Assembly: GCA_947253595.1 (NCBI GenBank)
Contig: CAMXZR010000035.1
Coordinates: 1-14,321 of the forward strand
DNA length: 14,321 nucleotides
Direction: 5' to 3'
Source: an uncultured Olsenella sp.
GTDB taxonomy: Bacteria > Actinomycetota > Coriobacteriia > Coriobacteriales > Atopobiaceae
In this document: positions 1 through 7,045 of the stretch, piece by piece
How positions within the stretch are numbered: the first letter of the stretch is position 1
Layout of the letters: the number at the start of each line of letters is the position of its first letter
Position numbers and translations under genes: made by a program
The notes under the pieces: generated by a model
Seen by the model: only the letters and a program-made list of their open reading frames with translations
What the model was told of the DNA's origin: nothing
Databases searched by the model: none

Positions 1-978
1 GCTGCCCTCGGTCTTCTTGCCGTCGATCTCCTTGGGGCAGGTCCAGCCCTTGGGGGTCTTGAAGACGATCATGGGGTACGCGGGACGCTCGGTCTCGCCG
101 GCGAGCGCGCGCCACTTGATGTCGCAGATCTCGTTGAAGACCTGCTCGAGCAGGGCGGCGAAGCGACGGTGAATCGAGATGACGGGCTCGTCGTCGAAGC
201 CGGCAACGAAGGTGTAGGGATGGTAGCCCATGCCGCGGAAGAACTCGTTGCGCTCCTCGTCGGAGATGCGGGCGAGGATCGTGGGGTTGGCAATCTTGTA
301 GCCGTTGAGGTGCAGGACCGGCAGGACGATGCCGTCGGTGAGGGGGTTGACCAGCTTGTTGGTCTGCCAGGAGGTGGCAAGGGGGCCGGTCTCCGCCTCG
401 CCGTCACCCACGACGGCGAAGGCGAGCAGGCTGGGGTTGTTGAGAACCGCGCCGTAGGCGTGGCTCAGGGTGTAGCCGAGCTCGCCGCCCTCGTGGATGG
501 AACCTGGGGTCTCGGGGGCGAAGTGGCTGGGGATGCCGCCGGGGTAGCTGAACTGGCGGAAGAAGCGCTGCAGACCGGCCTCGTCGTCCGTGATCTGGGG
601 GTAGTACTCGCGGTAGGTCCCGTCGAGCAGGGACTGGGAGGTGCCGGCGGGTCCGCCGTGGCCCGGCCCCATGAAGAACACGACGTTTTGGCCGTGGTCG
701 TGGATGAAGCGGTTGACGTGGCCCATCAGGAAGTTGAGGCCCGGGGTGGTTCCCCAGTGGCCGACGAGGCGGTGCTTCACGTCGTCGCGGCTGAAGTCGC
801 GCGCCTGACCGCTCTTCTCGTCCACGAAGTCGTCGCGCATGAGGGGGTTGCTGCGCAGGTAGATCTGGCCGACGGACATGTAGTTGGCGGCACGCCAGTA
901 CTTGTCGACCCAAGCCACCTCCTCCTCGGCGACAGGGGCATCGAGCTTCTTCCAGGGGGTACCCAAATCTTCTGCCAT
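1..978 (-). CDS. xfp: Phosphoketolase (xylulose-5-P / fructose-6-P), N-terminal 326 residues, cut by window edge
   Basis: Cytosolic thiamine-diphosphate enzyme that splits D-xylulose-5-phosphate (often also fructose-6-phosphate) with phosphate into acetyl-phosphate and a shorter aldose phosphate. The visible part matches the N-terminal domain of the family: YWRAANYMSVGQIYL near residues 27-41, GHWGTTPGLNF at 73-83, the MGPGHGGPA loop at 103-111, SHFAPETPGSIHEGGELGYT at 151-170, and the diphosphate-binding motif starting GDGEAETGP at 191 and ending in WQTNK at 204-208. The family is about 800 residues long, so more than half the gene lies outside the window on the left. The ATG at 978 has a purine-rich AGGGAA upstream. 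The gene is divergent from galM and could drain pentose phosphate made by the ara operon. Substrate preference cannot be read from the sequence. Confidence 0.96.
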   Translation of the reverse strand, partial: MAEDLGTPWKKLDAPVAEEEVAWVDKYWRAANYMSVGQIYLRSNPLMRDDFVDEKSGQARDFSRDDVKHRLVGHWGTTPGLNFLMGHVNRFIHDHGQNVVFFMGPGHGGPAGTSQSLLDGTYREYYPQITDDEAGLQRFFRQFSYPGGIPSHFAPETPGSIHEGGELGYTLSHAYGAVLNNPSLLAFAVVGDGEAETGPLATSWQTNKLVNPLTDGIVLPVLHLNGYKIANPTILARISDEERNEFFRGMGYHPYTFVAGFDDEPVISIHRRFAALLEQVFNEICDIKWRALAGETERPAYPMIVFKTPKGWTCPKEIDGKKTEGS

Positions 979-1113
979 GCGGACTTCCCTTCATCCGAAC
1001 GTCTAGGTAACACGTTTGCGCATAAACACGACAAAAACGCAAAGGACGCCAATATGCTTCGTCCATTTTAGCCTACGAGTGGATGATCGGCCCCCCATTT
1101 TGACCGCTGACCG

Positions 1114-1130
1114 AATGCCTCTGGCAAATT
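1114..1130 (-). promoter_or_regulatory. Candidate shared regulatory element upstream of xfp
   Basis: The plus strand reads aatgcctctggcaaatt. It matches aatccctctggcacatt at 11076-11092 at 15 of 17 positions. Both copies have the same orientation relative to the downstream minus-strand gene (xfp here, the ara operon there). It lies 135 bp upstream of the xfp start. The reverse complement contains TTGCCA, so it could also include a -35 box. Role inferred only. Confidence 0.35.
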
Positions 1131-1160
1131 TCTCCAAACATGAGATAAGAGCGTTTAGCA

Positions 1161-1177
1161 CCCACGCAAGGCGTGGG
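1161..1177. repeat. Perfect inverted repeat CCCACGC-AAG-GCGTGGG
   Basis: Seven-base arms around a three-base centre, midway in the xfp/galM divergent region. No T tract follows on either strand, so it does not look like a terminator. It could be an operator or an RNA hairpin in a leader. Function not known. Confidence 0.4.
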
Positions 1178-1313
1178 ATGGCTCCCGCCGACGTCTCGCG
1201 CTGCCCCACCGAAAACCCCACCCACCGCATGTGAGGGCCTGGCCGGTCGCGCTAGCGTACGAGACAGCAGGCCGCCACGCGGGCGGGCGCACGTCTTGGG
1301 GAGAGGGGCTCCT

Positions 1314-2357
1314 ATGCCAGTTGCCACCAGGCCTTTCGGTCGCTGCGAGGACGGACGGGAGGTCCGCCTCTTCGAGCTCCAGAACTCTTCGGGCATGCGG
1401 GCCTGCATAACCGACCTAGGCGCATGCCTGCAGGCGGTGGTGGTCCCCGATGGGAGGGGCAGCTTCGTCGACGTCACCCTGGGCTACGACGGCGCCCCCG
1501 GGTACCTGCGCAACGGGGCAGACTTCGGCGCCATCGTGGGCAGGAACGCCAACCGCATCGCCGACGCCAGCTTCGAGCTGGCGGGCACGACCTACCACCT
1601 GGCGGCAAACGACGGACCCAACAGCCTGCACTCGGGCCCCCACTTCTGGTTCGAGCGCCCCTGGAAGCTCGCGGACGGACCGCGGCAGAACGAGGACGGC
1701 AGCTGCCAGCTCACGCTGAACCTCCTGAGCAGGCCGGGCGACCAGGGCTTTCCCGGCGCCCTCGACGTCTACCTGACCTACCGCCTCTTCGAGGACGACC
1801 GCCTCGAGCTGAGCTTCGAGGCGACGCCCTCGAAGACCACCATCGTCAACCTAACCTGCCACGCCTACTGGAACCTCAACGGGCACGCCGCAGGCTCCAT
1901 CCCCTCGCACGAGCTCTGGCTCGACTGCGACCGGTACACGCCCTCAGATGCGCGCCTCATCCCCACCGGCAAGCTCGCGGAAGTCGCAGGGACGCCCTAC
2001 GACTTCCGCAGGCCCAAGGCGATCGGCCAGGACATCTGGCGCGTGCCCGGCGGCTACGATACCAACTACGTGCTCAAGAACGACGAGCGGGTGGAGAGGG
2101 TCGCCCGCCTGACGGGGGACCGAAGCGGCATCTGGATGGACGTCTGGACCGACGCACCGGGCCTGCAGCTCTACACCGCGGGCGGGCTCGACGCCCCGGG
2201 CAAGGGCGGCGCGCGGCACGGCCGCTTCGACGGCGTGGCACTGGAGACCCAGTTCTTCCCCGACGCCATCCACCACAAGGACTTCCCCCAGCCGGTCTAT
2301 GCACCGGGTCATCCCTTCGTCTCGCGCACGGCCTTCGCCTTCGGCCACACGGAGTAG
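1314..2357 (+). CDS. galM: Aldose 1-epimerase (mutarotase)
   Basis: Cytosolic enzyme that interconverts alpha and beta anomers of aldoses such as galactose, glucose or arabinose. The 347-residue product has the usual family length. Family landmarks are present in order: GRNANRI at 76-82, NSLHSG around 103-108, the catalytic histidine in NLTCHAYWNLNG (His183), the aspartate in GGYDTNYVL (Asp249) and the catalytic glutamate in ALETQFFPDA (Glu311). In the third motif a Thr follows the Asp where many homologues have His (GYDHN). The start at 1314 is chosen because GGGGAGAGGGG lies just upstream; the frame is open further upstream but shows no family similarity there. It stands alone on the plus strand, divergent from xfp and convergent with the ara operon, so a role in arabinose or galactose use is inferred from context. 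Confidence 0.95.
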   Translation: MPVATRPFGRCEDGREVRLFELQNSSGMRACITDLGACLQAVVVPDGRGSFVDVTLGYDGAPGYLRNGADFGAIVGRNANRIADASFELAGTTYHLAANDGPNSLHSGPHFWFERPWKLADGPRQNEDGSCQLTLNLLSRPGDQGFPGALDVYLTYRLFEDDRLELSFEATPSKTTIVNLTCHAYWNLNGHAAGSIPSHELWLDCDRYTPSDARLIPTGKLAEVAGTPYDFRRPKAIGQDIWRVPGGYDTNYVLKNDERVERVARLTGDRSGIWMDVWTDAPGLQLYTAGGLDAPGKGGARHGRFDGVALETQFFPDAIHHKDFPQPVYAPGHPFVSRTAFAFGHTE

Positions 2358-2530
2358 GGGCGCGTCGCGCCAACCCGCATGGCATGGCCAGCGACGCCGT
2401 ACACGCGCGCCTCTCTCGCCCAGCGCTCCTCCCGCCTGGCGCTCACGTCTGCGCCCGATGCGTGCGCACGGACCACGAAAGCGTCCAACACGTCTGAAGG
2501 CGTTGCGTTTGCCCAGATAATAGACTGAGA

Positions 2531-2680
2531 AAAGACGCGTTCGACGTTGTCGGAGAATCTTCGCGCGCGTTGGACGTCGTCAATGCAAGCTCACGCGCGT
2601 TGGGCGTCGTCAATGCAAGCTCGCGCGCATTCGGCGCCGCAGGCGGCGGTCCACGCGTGTTGGGTGCCGTCGACGAGAGG
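2531..2680. repeat. 30-bp direct tandem repeat, five units decaying outward
   Basis: Units run 2531-2560, 2561-2590, 2591-2620, 2621-2650 and 2651-2680. The second and third units are identical at 28 of 30 positions, sharing the core gtcgtcaatgcaagctc. The first unit shares about half its bases with the second, and the last two keep mainly the CGCGCGTTGGGCG-like left half. The period is a multiple of three, so all frames stay open through it. It lies between convergent genes. Not CRISPR-like, because there are no unique spacers. Confidence 0.75.
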
Positions 2681-2687
2681 CGCAGAA

Positions 2688-2719
2688 CGGCCGCCAACTG
2701 GCAGGGCGGTCGGCGGCCG
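2688..2719 (-). terminator. Possible terminator hairpin after araB
   Basis: Arms CGGCCGCC (2688-2695) and GGCGGCCG (2712-2719) pair perfectly around a 16-base loop, about 35 bases downstream of the araB stop on the minus strand. A competing shorter pairing uses CCGCC (2691-2695) with GGCGG (2705-2709). No U tract follows, so intrinsic termination is uncertain. Confidence 0.3.
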
Positions 2720-2752
2720 CGCGATCAGACGTCCCGGCCGTGTCTCCCCCGG

Positions 2753-4360
2753 CTATGCCAGCTGCGCCTCCGCAGCCTTCTCGGCCTCGTTCGCACGACC
2801 GAAGTCTGCCAGCCAGGTCCTATAGCCCGCAACGTCGTCCGCATCGGGCTCGAGCGTCAGCTGCTCCATGCCCGCGAAGACGCGCTCGTCCAGGAAGCTC
2901 GAGAGCGACTGGCCCTCTGCCTTGTTGACCATGTACGAGGCGGCCACGGCCTGGCCCCAGGCGCCGCCCTCCCCTGCGGTCGCCGTCACGGTGACGGGCG
3001 CCTCGAGCGCCGCCGCAAGCAGACCCTGGGCCACCTTGGGCGTCTTGAAGATGCCCCCGTGCCCGTACAGCTTGTCGATGCGAACGCCCTCCTCGCGCAG
3101 GGCCTCGTTGCCGGCGGCCAGCGCGCCGAACGCCGCCATGATGTGACAGCGCATGAAGTTGGCAACGTCCAGACGCGCGTTCTGCCTGCGCAGGAAGAGG
3201 GGAAAGCCCGTCTGCACGCCCATGACCGTCTCGCCCGAGACGAAGGGCAGCGACACCAGGCCGCCTGCGTCCCTCTCGCCCTTGAGCGCCTCGTTGAAGA
3301 GGGTGGCGAAGATGCTGGCCTTGTCTACCTCCTGGCCCATGACGCGCAGGAAGTCGGCAAGGAGGTCGACCCAGGCGTTGATGTCAGAGCTGCAGTTGTT
3401 GCAGTGGACCATGGCGACGGGGTCTCCCATGGGGGTCGTGACCAGATCGATCAGGGGGTTTGAGGGGTCCTTGAGCGCATGCTCGAGCACGACCATCGAA
3501 AAGACCGAGGTGCCGGCCGAGACGTTGCCCGTGCGCGGCGCAACCGCGTTGGTGGCGATCATCCCGGTGCCCGCGTCTCCCTCGGGCGGGCAGACGGGGC
3601 AGCCCGCCTCCAGGTCGCCGTCGTGGTCCAGGAAGCGCGCGCCCTCCTCGCTCAGGCGGCCCGCAACCTCTCCGGCCACCATCACGCGGGGGAGAAGGTC
3701 CTCGACCCTCCATGCGACTCCGCTCCGGGCCACGAGCTCGTCGAACTTGGCGAGCATCCCGGCGTCGTAGTCCCTGGTTGCCGAGTCGATGGGAAACATG
3801 CCCGAGGCGTCACCCACCGAGAGCACGTGCTCCCCCGTGAGCCTGCGGTGCGCGTAGCCCGCCAGGGTGGTGAGGCTCGCGATGCGACCGACGTGCTCCT
3901 CCCCGTCCAGGACGGCCTGGTAGAGGTGGCTCACGCTCCACCGCTCGGGGATGTGGAAGCCGAAGAGCCCGGACAGCTCGCAGGCCGCACGGGTCGTGGT
4001 GGTGTTGCGCCAGGTGCGGAAGGGCACGAGCAGCCCCCCATCGGCGTCGAAGGGCAGGTAGCCGTGCATCATGGCGCTCACGCCCAGGCCGGCGACGCGG
4101 CGCAGGGTCACGCCGTATCGTGCGAGCACGTCGGCCTTGAGGGCGGCGTAGGCGGCGGCGATGCCCTCGTCCAGCTCCCGCTGGGCGTAGGTCCAGTAGC
4201 CATCGACCAGGGAGTTCTCCCAGTCGAAGGCGCCAATGGCGATGGGCTGGTCGTCGGCGTCGTCCAGGACGGCCTTGATGCGCGTGGAGCCGTACTCGAT
4301 GCCCAGGGTGCACTTCCCCGCCTCGAGCTCGCAGACGATCTGTCGGGTGGTCTTCGTCAT
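2753..4360 (-). CDS. araB: FGGY-family carbohydrate kinase, probable L-ribulokinase
   Basis: Predicted to phosphorylate L-ribulose at O5 in the cytosol, the step after AraA. The 535-residue product is a full FGGY kinase. It has an N-terminal phosphate loop GIEYGSTRIKA (20-30), WENSLVDGYWTY (47-58), GVSAMMHGY (93-101), PFRTWRNT (113-120), GDASGMFPID (183-192), a conserved aspartate in EGDAGTGM (Asp262, likely catalytic base by family position) and a C-terminal adenosine-site motif GHGGIFKTP (433-441). This pattern resembles the roughly 530-residue ribulokinase/xylulokinase-like group seen next to araA in Bacteroides and some Gram-positives, rather than enterobacterial AraB. The start at 4360 has a strong GGAGGAG eight bases upstream; an in-frame start at 4390 has none. 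It is the last gene of the operon, 100 bp after araA. Kinase class is firm; the exact substrate is inferred from araA. Homologues are often labelled xylulokinase. Confidence 0.85.
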   Translation of the reverse strand: MTKTTRQIVCELEAGKCTLGIEYGSTRIKAVLDDADDQPIAIGAFDWENSLVDGYWTYAQRELDEGIAAAYAALKADVLARYGVTLRRVAGLGVSAMMHGYLPFDADGGLLVPFRTWRNTTTTRAACELSGLFGFHIPERWSVSHLYQAVLDGEEHVGRIASLTTLAGYAHRRLTGEHVLSVGDASGMFPIDSATRDYDAGMLAKFDELVARSGVAWRVEDLLPRVMVAGEVAGRLSEEGARFLDHDGDLEAGCPVCPPEGDAGTGMIATNAVAPRTGNVSAGTSVFSMVVLEHALKDPSNPLIDLVTTPMGDPVAMVHCNNCSSDINAWVDLLADFLRVMGQEVDKASIFATLFNEALKGERDAGGLVSLPFVSGETVMGVQTGFPLFLRRQNARLDVANFMRCHIMAAFGALAAGNEALREEGVRIDKLYGHGGIFKTPKVAQGLLAAALEAPVTVTATAGEGGAWGQAVAASYMVNKAEGQSLSSFLDERVFAGMEQLTLEPDADDVAGYRTWLADFGRANEAEKAAEAQLA

Positions 4361-4376
4361 GTCTCCTCCAAGGGAA

Positions 4377-4405
4377 GGGCCGCAGCCCACAGAGAGCCGC
4401 GGCCC
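4377..4405 (-). promoter_or_regulatory. Intercistronic inverted repeat between araA and araB
   Basis: Arms GGGCCGC (4377-4383) and GCGGCCC (4399-4405) pair perfectly around a 15-base loop in the 100-bp araA-araB gap. The repeat sits about 16 bases before the araB start, just ahead of its Shine-Dalgarno. There is no U tract. It could modulate araB translation or mRNA decay; inference only. Confidence 0.35.
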
Positions 4406-4460
4406 AGGTCAGCCAGAGATGCGGGTCGCCGCAGGGCAGCGCCCACGGCGCGGACAGGGC

Positions 4461-5957
4461 CTAGCGGTAGTACACCTCGCCCAGCCTGAGGTCGCGCTGG
4501 AAGTCGCGGAGCCTGGTGTTCTCGTCGATCACCACGGCCTCGATGCCCATGGCCTCGGCCCAGTCGACCATCTGGTCTGCGGTGAGGTCGTAGGACATGG
4601 CGGTGTGGTGCGCTCCGCCGGCATAGATCCAGGCGGTGGTGCCCACCTTGAGGTCGGGACGCGGGGTCCAGAAGACGGTGCCGGTGGGCAGGAGCGGCAT
4701 GGGCCTCTGGACCTTCTTGCAGTCCACGTCCTGGACGATCAGGCGAAAGCGGTTGCCCAGGTCGACAAGGGAGGTGGCGATGGCGGGGCCGGTCTTGGCG
4801 GTGAAGATGAGGCGCGCGGGGTCCTCGCGGTCGCCCATCGAGAGCGGGGTCGCGCGGATCGAGACCTTGCCGTCGGCGACGGAGGGGTCGACCTCGGCCA
4901 TGTGGGACTCGAGGATGCCCTCCTTGCCCTTGACCAGGTTGTAGGTGTAGTCCTCCATGAGCGCGGAGCCCTTGGCATCCGCCATGCCGGCGGTCATGAC
5001 CTTCATCAGGCGCACCATGGCAGGGGTCTTCCAGTCGCCCTCGGGACCGAAGCCATAGCCCTTCTGCATGAGACGCTGGATGGCCAGGGACGGCAGCTGC
5101 TTGAGGCCGCCCAGGTCGCCGAAGTGGTCCGAGAAGGCGTTGTAGCCGTGCTCGACCAGGAAGCGCTCGATGCCGATCTCCTGTGCGGCCTGCACCTCCA
5201 CGTGACGACGGAACTCCCCGGGGTCACGGCCGTCCAGCACCAGGTCGTAGGTATCGTAGTACTCGTCGGTCAGGGCCTTGGCCTCGGCGTCCGTCACTCC
5301 CTCGACGTAGGGGACGAGGTCGTTCACGGGCCAGGCGTCGACGGTCCAGCCAAACTTGACCTCGGCCTCGACCTTGTCTCCGTCGGTCACCGCGACGTTG
5401 CGCATGGTGTCGGCGAAGCGCGCGACGCGGATGTTGCGGCTCTCGTTCACGCCGACGGCGACGCGCTGCCAGGAGCCCAGCTCAGCCTGCGCCTCGGGGT
5501 CCCTCCAGAAGCCGAAGACCACCTTGTGGTTCCAGCGCATGCGGGCGAAGATGTGCCCCAGCTCGCGCTCGCCGTGGGCGGCCTGGTTCTCGTTCATGAA
5601 GTCCATGTCGATGGTGTCGTAGGGAATCTCCTCGTTGTACTGCGTCGCGAACTGGCACAGCGGCTTGCGGAGGTCCCGGAGGCCCAGGATGTAGGACTTC
5701 GCGGGCGAGAAGGTGTGCGCCCAGGTGATAATGCCGGCGCACTCGTCGTCCATGTTCGCGGCGTTGAAGGTGGCGCTGATCACGTCGCTGGTGAGCAGGT
5801 TGGGCTTGAGCACGACCTCGAAGGGGACGAGCTCGCTGGCGTTGAGCTCGTCCACGACCTCCGCCGCGTGCTGGGCCACGTGGGCCAGCACCTCGTCGCC
5901 GTAGAGGTCCTGGGTGCAGGGGCAGAACCAGAACTTGTACTGCTTGATCTTCAGCAT
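4461..5957 (-). CDS. araA: L-arabinose isomerase
   Basis: Cytosolic Mn2+-dependent enzyme converting L-arabinose to L-ribulose. The 498-residue product has the standard length and covers the family end to end. Landmarks are the N-terminal FWFCPCTQDLYG (9-20), ITWAHTFSPAK (77-87), HGERE (128-132) with FWRDP (150-154), and the metal-site residues known from E. coli AraA: Glu306 in GFGPEGDWKTP, Glu335 in EDYTYN, His352 in ESHMAEVDP, and the histidine pair 450-451 in GGAHHTAMSY. The ATG at 5957 has AAAGGAGG seven bases upstream. It follows permease B by 86 bp, across a strong hairpin, and precedes the kinase by 100 bp. Together with the kinase and importer it defines the operon as arabinose-directed. 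An araD gene is not present in the window. Confidence 0.98.
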   Translation of the reverse strand: MLKIKQYKFWFCPCTQDLYGDEVLAHVAQHAAEVVDELNASELVPFEVVLKPNLLTSDVISATFNAANMDDECAGIITWAHTFSPAKSYILGLRDLRKPLCQFATQYNEEIPYDTIDMDFMNENQAAHGERELGHIFARMRWNHKVVFGFWRDPEAQAELGSWQRVAVGVNESRNIRVARFADTMRNVAVTDGDKVEAEVKFGWTVDAWPVNDLVPYVEGVTDAEAKALTDEYYDTYDLVLDGRDPGEFRRHVEVQAAQEIGIERFLVEHGYNAFSDHFGDLGGLKQLPSLAIQRLMQKGYGFGPEGDWKTPAMVRLMKVMTAGMADAKGSALMEDYTYNLVKGKEGILESHMAEVDPSVADGKVSIRATPLSMGDREDPARLIFTAKTGPAIATSLVDLGNRFRLIVQDVDCKKVQRPMPLLPTGTVFWTPRPDLKVGTTAWIYAGGAHHTAMSYDLTADQMVDWAEAMGIEAVVIDENTRLRDFQRDLRLGEVYYR

Positions 5958-6008
5958 GTCGAGCCTCCTTTGCGTGCCGCGGACGACTGCGGCGGGACTG
6001 TTGCGGGA

Positions 6009-6034
6009 GGGCGGGTCCCGGTCGGGACCCGCCC
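6009..6034 (-). promoter_or_regulatory. Perfect 11-bp stem-loop between permease B and araA
   Basis: Arms GGGCGGGTCCC (6009-6019) and GGGACCCGCCC (6024-6034) pair perfectly around a four-base loop. On the minus strand the hairpin starts nine bases after the permease B stop and ends about 50 bases before araA. No T run follows on the minus strand (next bases TCCCGCAAC), so it is more likely an RNA stabiliser, processing site or partial attenuator than a full intrinsic terminator. araA has a strong ribosome binding site downstream of it. Confidence 0.6.
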
Positions 6035-6043
6035 GAGAGAGGA

Positions 6044-7033
6044 CTACTTGATGACCTGACTGCCCTCGCGATCGGAGAAGAGCGCCAGGAAGATCAGGAA
6101 CACGATGCCCATGATGAGCTGCTTGGGGGCCGCCTCGAAGCCCATCATCGAGAGGCCACGGTCCAGGATGCAGTAGGTCAGGACTCCCACGACGATGTTG
6201 GAGAAGCGCACCTTGGCGCCGCCCGAGATGGGCAGGCCCCCCAGGACGAGGGCGAGCATGATCTGGGTCTCCATCATGTTGCCGCCGGTGGCCGTGACCG
6301 AGCCATTGCGAATGGCCAATATGAAGGCGGCGAATCCCGTGATGCAGCCGGCGGCGACGTAGACCAGGACCTTGGTGCGCTGGACGTCGATTCCCGCGAA
6401 GCGCGCCGCCGTCTGTCCCGCACCGATCGCCTTGAGGTTCGCGCCCAGCGGCGTGAAGGTGAACGCGGCGTAGAAGACCACGAGACAGGCGATGGTGATG
6501 ACCATGAGCAGCGTGGGATTGTTGAGGTCGGCCTGCAGGTAGCCGGCACCCTGCGCGGGGGAGTTGGTGGTGAGGAAGGCCACCACGCCGCGCAGCAGGA
6601 ACATGGTGCAGATCGTGACGATGAACGAGGCTATCTGCCTCCTCACGTGGAAGTATGCGTTGACCGCGCCGATCGCGGCACCCGTCGCGATTCCGCCCAG
6701 GACGGCCAGGACCGGGTTGACCTGCGACAGGTAGCAGACCACGATGCAGCAGACGCCGATCATGGAGCCCTGGCTGAAGTCGAGCGACCCCATGGACATG
6801 ATCATGAACACGCCGATGGCAGCAATCATGAGCACGTAGGTCGAGTTGAGGATGAGCCTGATGTTCTTGACCTGGACGAGCCTTCCGCCAGTGGCGACGG
6901 CAAAGAACAGGAAGATCAGGAGGAAGCCGAGCAGCGGCAGGACGGAGCGCACGTTGATCCTAGAGAGAAGTCCGGGCCTCGTCCGCTCGCCACCCTCGCC
7001 CGCCACGGTGGCAACGCCATTGGTTTCGGTCAT
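6044..7033 (-). CDS. Sugar ABC transporter permease B (RbsC/AraH/XylH type)
   Basis: Membrane subunit of a pentose importer, 329 residues, the usual size for this BPD_transp_2 type of permease. Hydrophobic segments occupy roughly residues 30-48, 64-80, 90-125, 135-155, 173-192, 221-241, 255-270, 277-292 and 305-320. Family marks are MGSLDFSQGS (81-90), the counterpart of the IDLSVGS motif in RbsC/AraH, the cytoplasmic coupling loop LKAIGAGQTAARFAGID (200-216) and GGLPISGG (265-272). The short polar N-terminus (1-28) is cytoplasmic by expectation. The start at 7033 is set by AGGAGG, which overlaps the ATPase stop codon 12 bp away and suggests translational coupling. It works with permease A as a likely heteromeric channel. 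Substrate is inferred from linked araA; ribose or xylose cannot be excluded. Confidence 0.9.
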   Translation of the reverse strand: MTETNGVATVAGEGGERTRPGLLSRINVRSVLPLLGFLLIFLFFAVATGGRLVQVKNIRLILNSTYVLMIAAIGVFMIMSMGSLDFSQGSMIGVCCIVVCYLSQVNPVLAVLGGIATGAAIGAVNAYFHVRRQIASFIVTICTMFLLRGVVAFLTTNSPAQGAGYLQADLNNPTLLMVITIACLVVFYAAFTFTPLGANLKAIGAGQTAARFAGIDVQRTKVLVYVAAGCITGFAAFILAIRNGSVTATGGNMMETQIMLALVLGGLPISGGAKVRFSNIVVGVLTYCILDRGLSMMGFEAAPKQLIMGIVFLIFLALFSDREGSQVIK

Positions 7034-7045
7034 CTTGTTCGCCTC

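Larger units (their letters stand above)
979..1313. promoter_or_regulatory. Divergent intergenic region between xfp and galM
   Basis: This 335-bp gap must hold promoters for both xfp (minus) and galM (plus). The part nearest xfp (about 1010-1160) is less GC-rich than the genes. I could not fit a convincing -35/-10 pair on either strand; the best minus-strand fragments are a TAAAAT (complement near 1070) and a TTGCCA (complement of 1122-1127). It contains a perfect short inverted repeat at 1161-1177 and a 17-base element at 1114-1130 shared with the ara operon upstream region. No credible small gene was seen. galM's Shine-Dalgarno (GGGGAGAGG) lies at the right end. Confidence 0.5.
2358..2752. 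other. Gene-free stretch between convergent galM and araB, with tandem repeat
   Basis: This 395-bp stretch separates two converging 3' ends. It holds a 30-bp tandem repeat (2531-2680) and a GC-rich inverted repeat near the araB end. A weak 5-bp hairpin (GGCGC-GTC-GCGCC, 2359-2371) directly follows galM. A minus-strand open frame through the repeat (2443-2697) can start only at TTG, lacks a ribosome binding site and translates as a low-complexity ten-residue repeat, so it is not called as a gene. Confidence 0.6.

Noticed and set aside
1060..1130. Sigma-70 type promoter for xfp using TTGCCA and CAAAAT or TAAAAT boxes
   Set aside because: Spacing is 19 bp or the -35 is missing; not good enough to call a promoter.
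2531..2680. CRISPR array
   Set aside because: The repeat units abut with no unique spacers, and no cas genes are present.
2443..2697. Minus-strand 84-codon frame with ten-residue repeats
   Set aside because: It starts only at TTG, lacks a ribosome binding site and is produced by the 30-bp tandem repeat.
4236..6059. Very long plus-strand open frame opposite araA
   Set aside because: It is a shadow frame from GC-rich codon bias; araA on the other strand is unmistakable.
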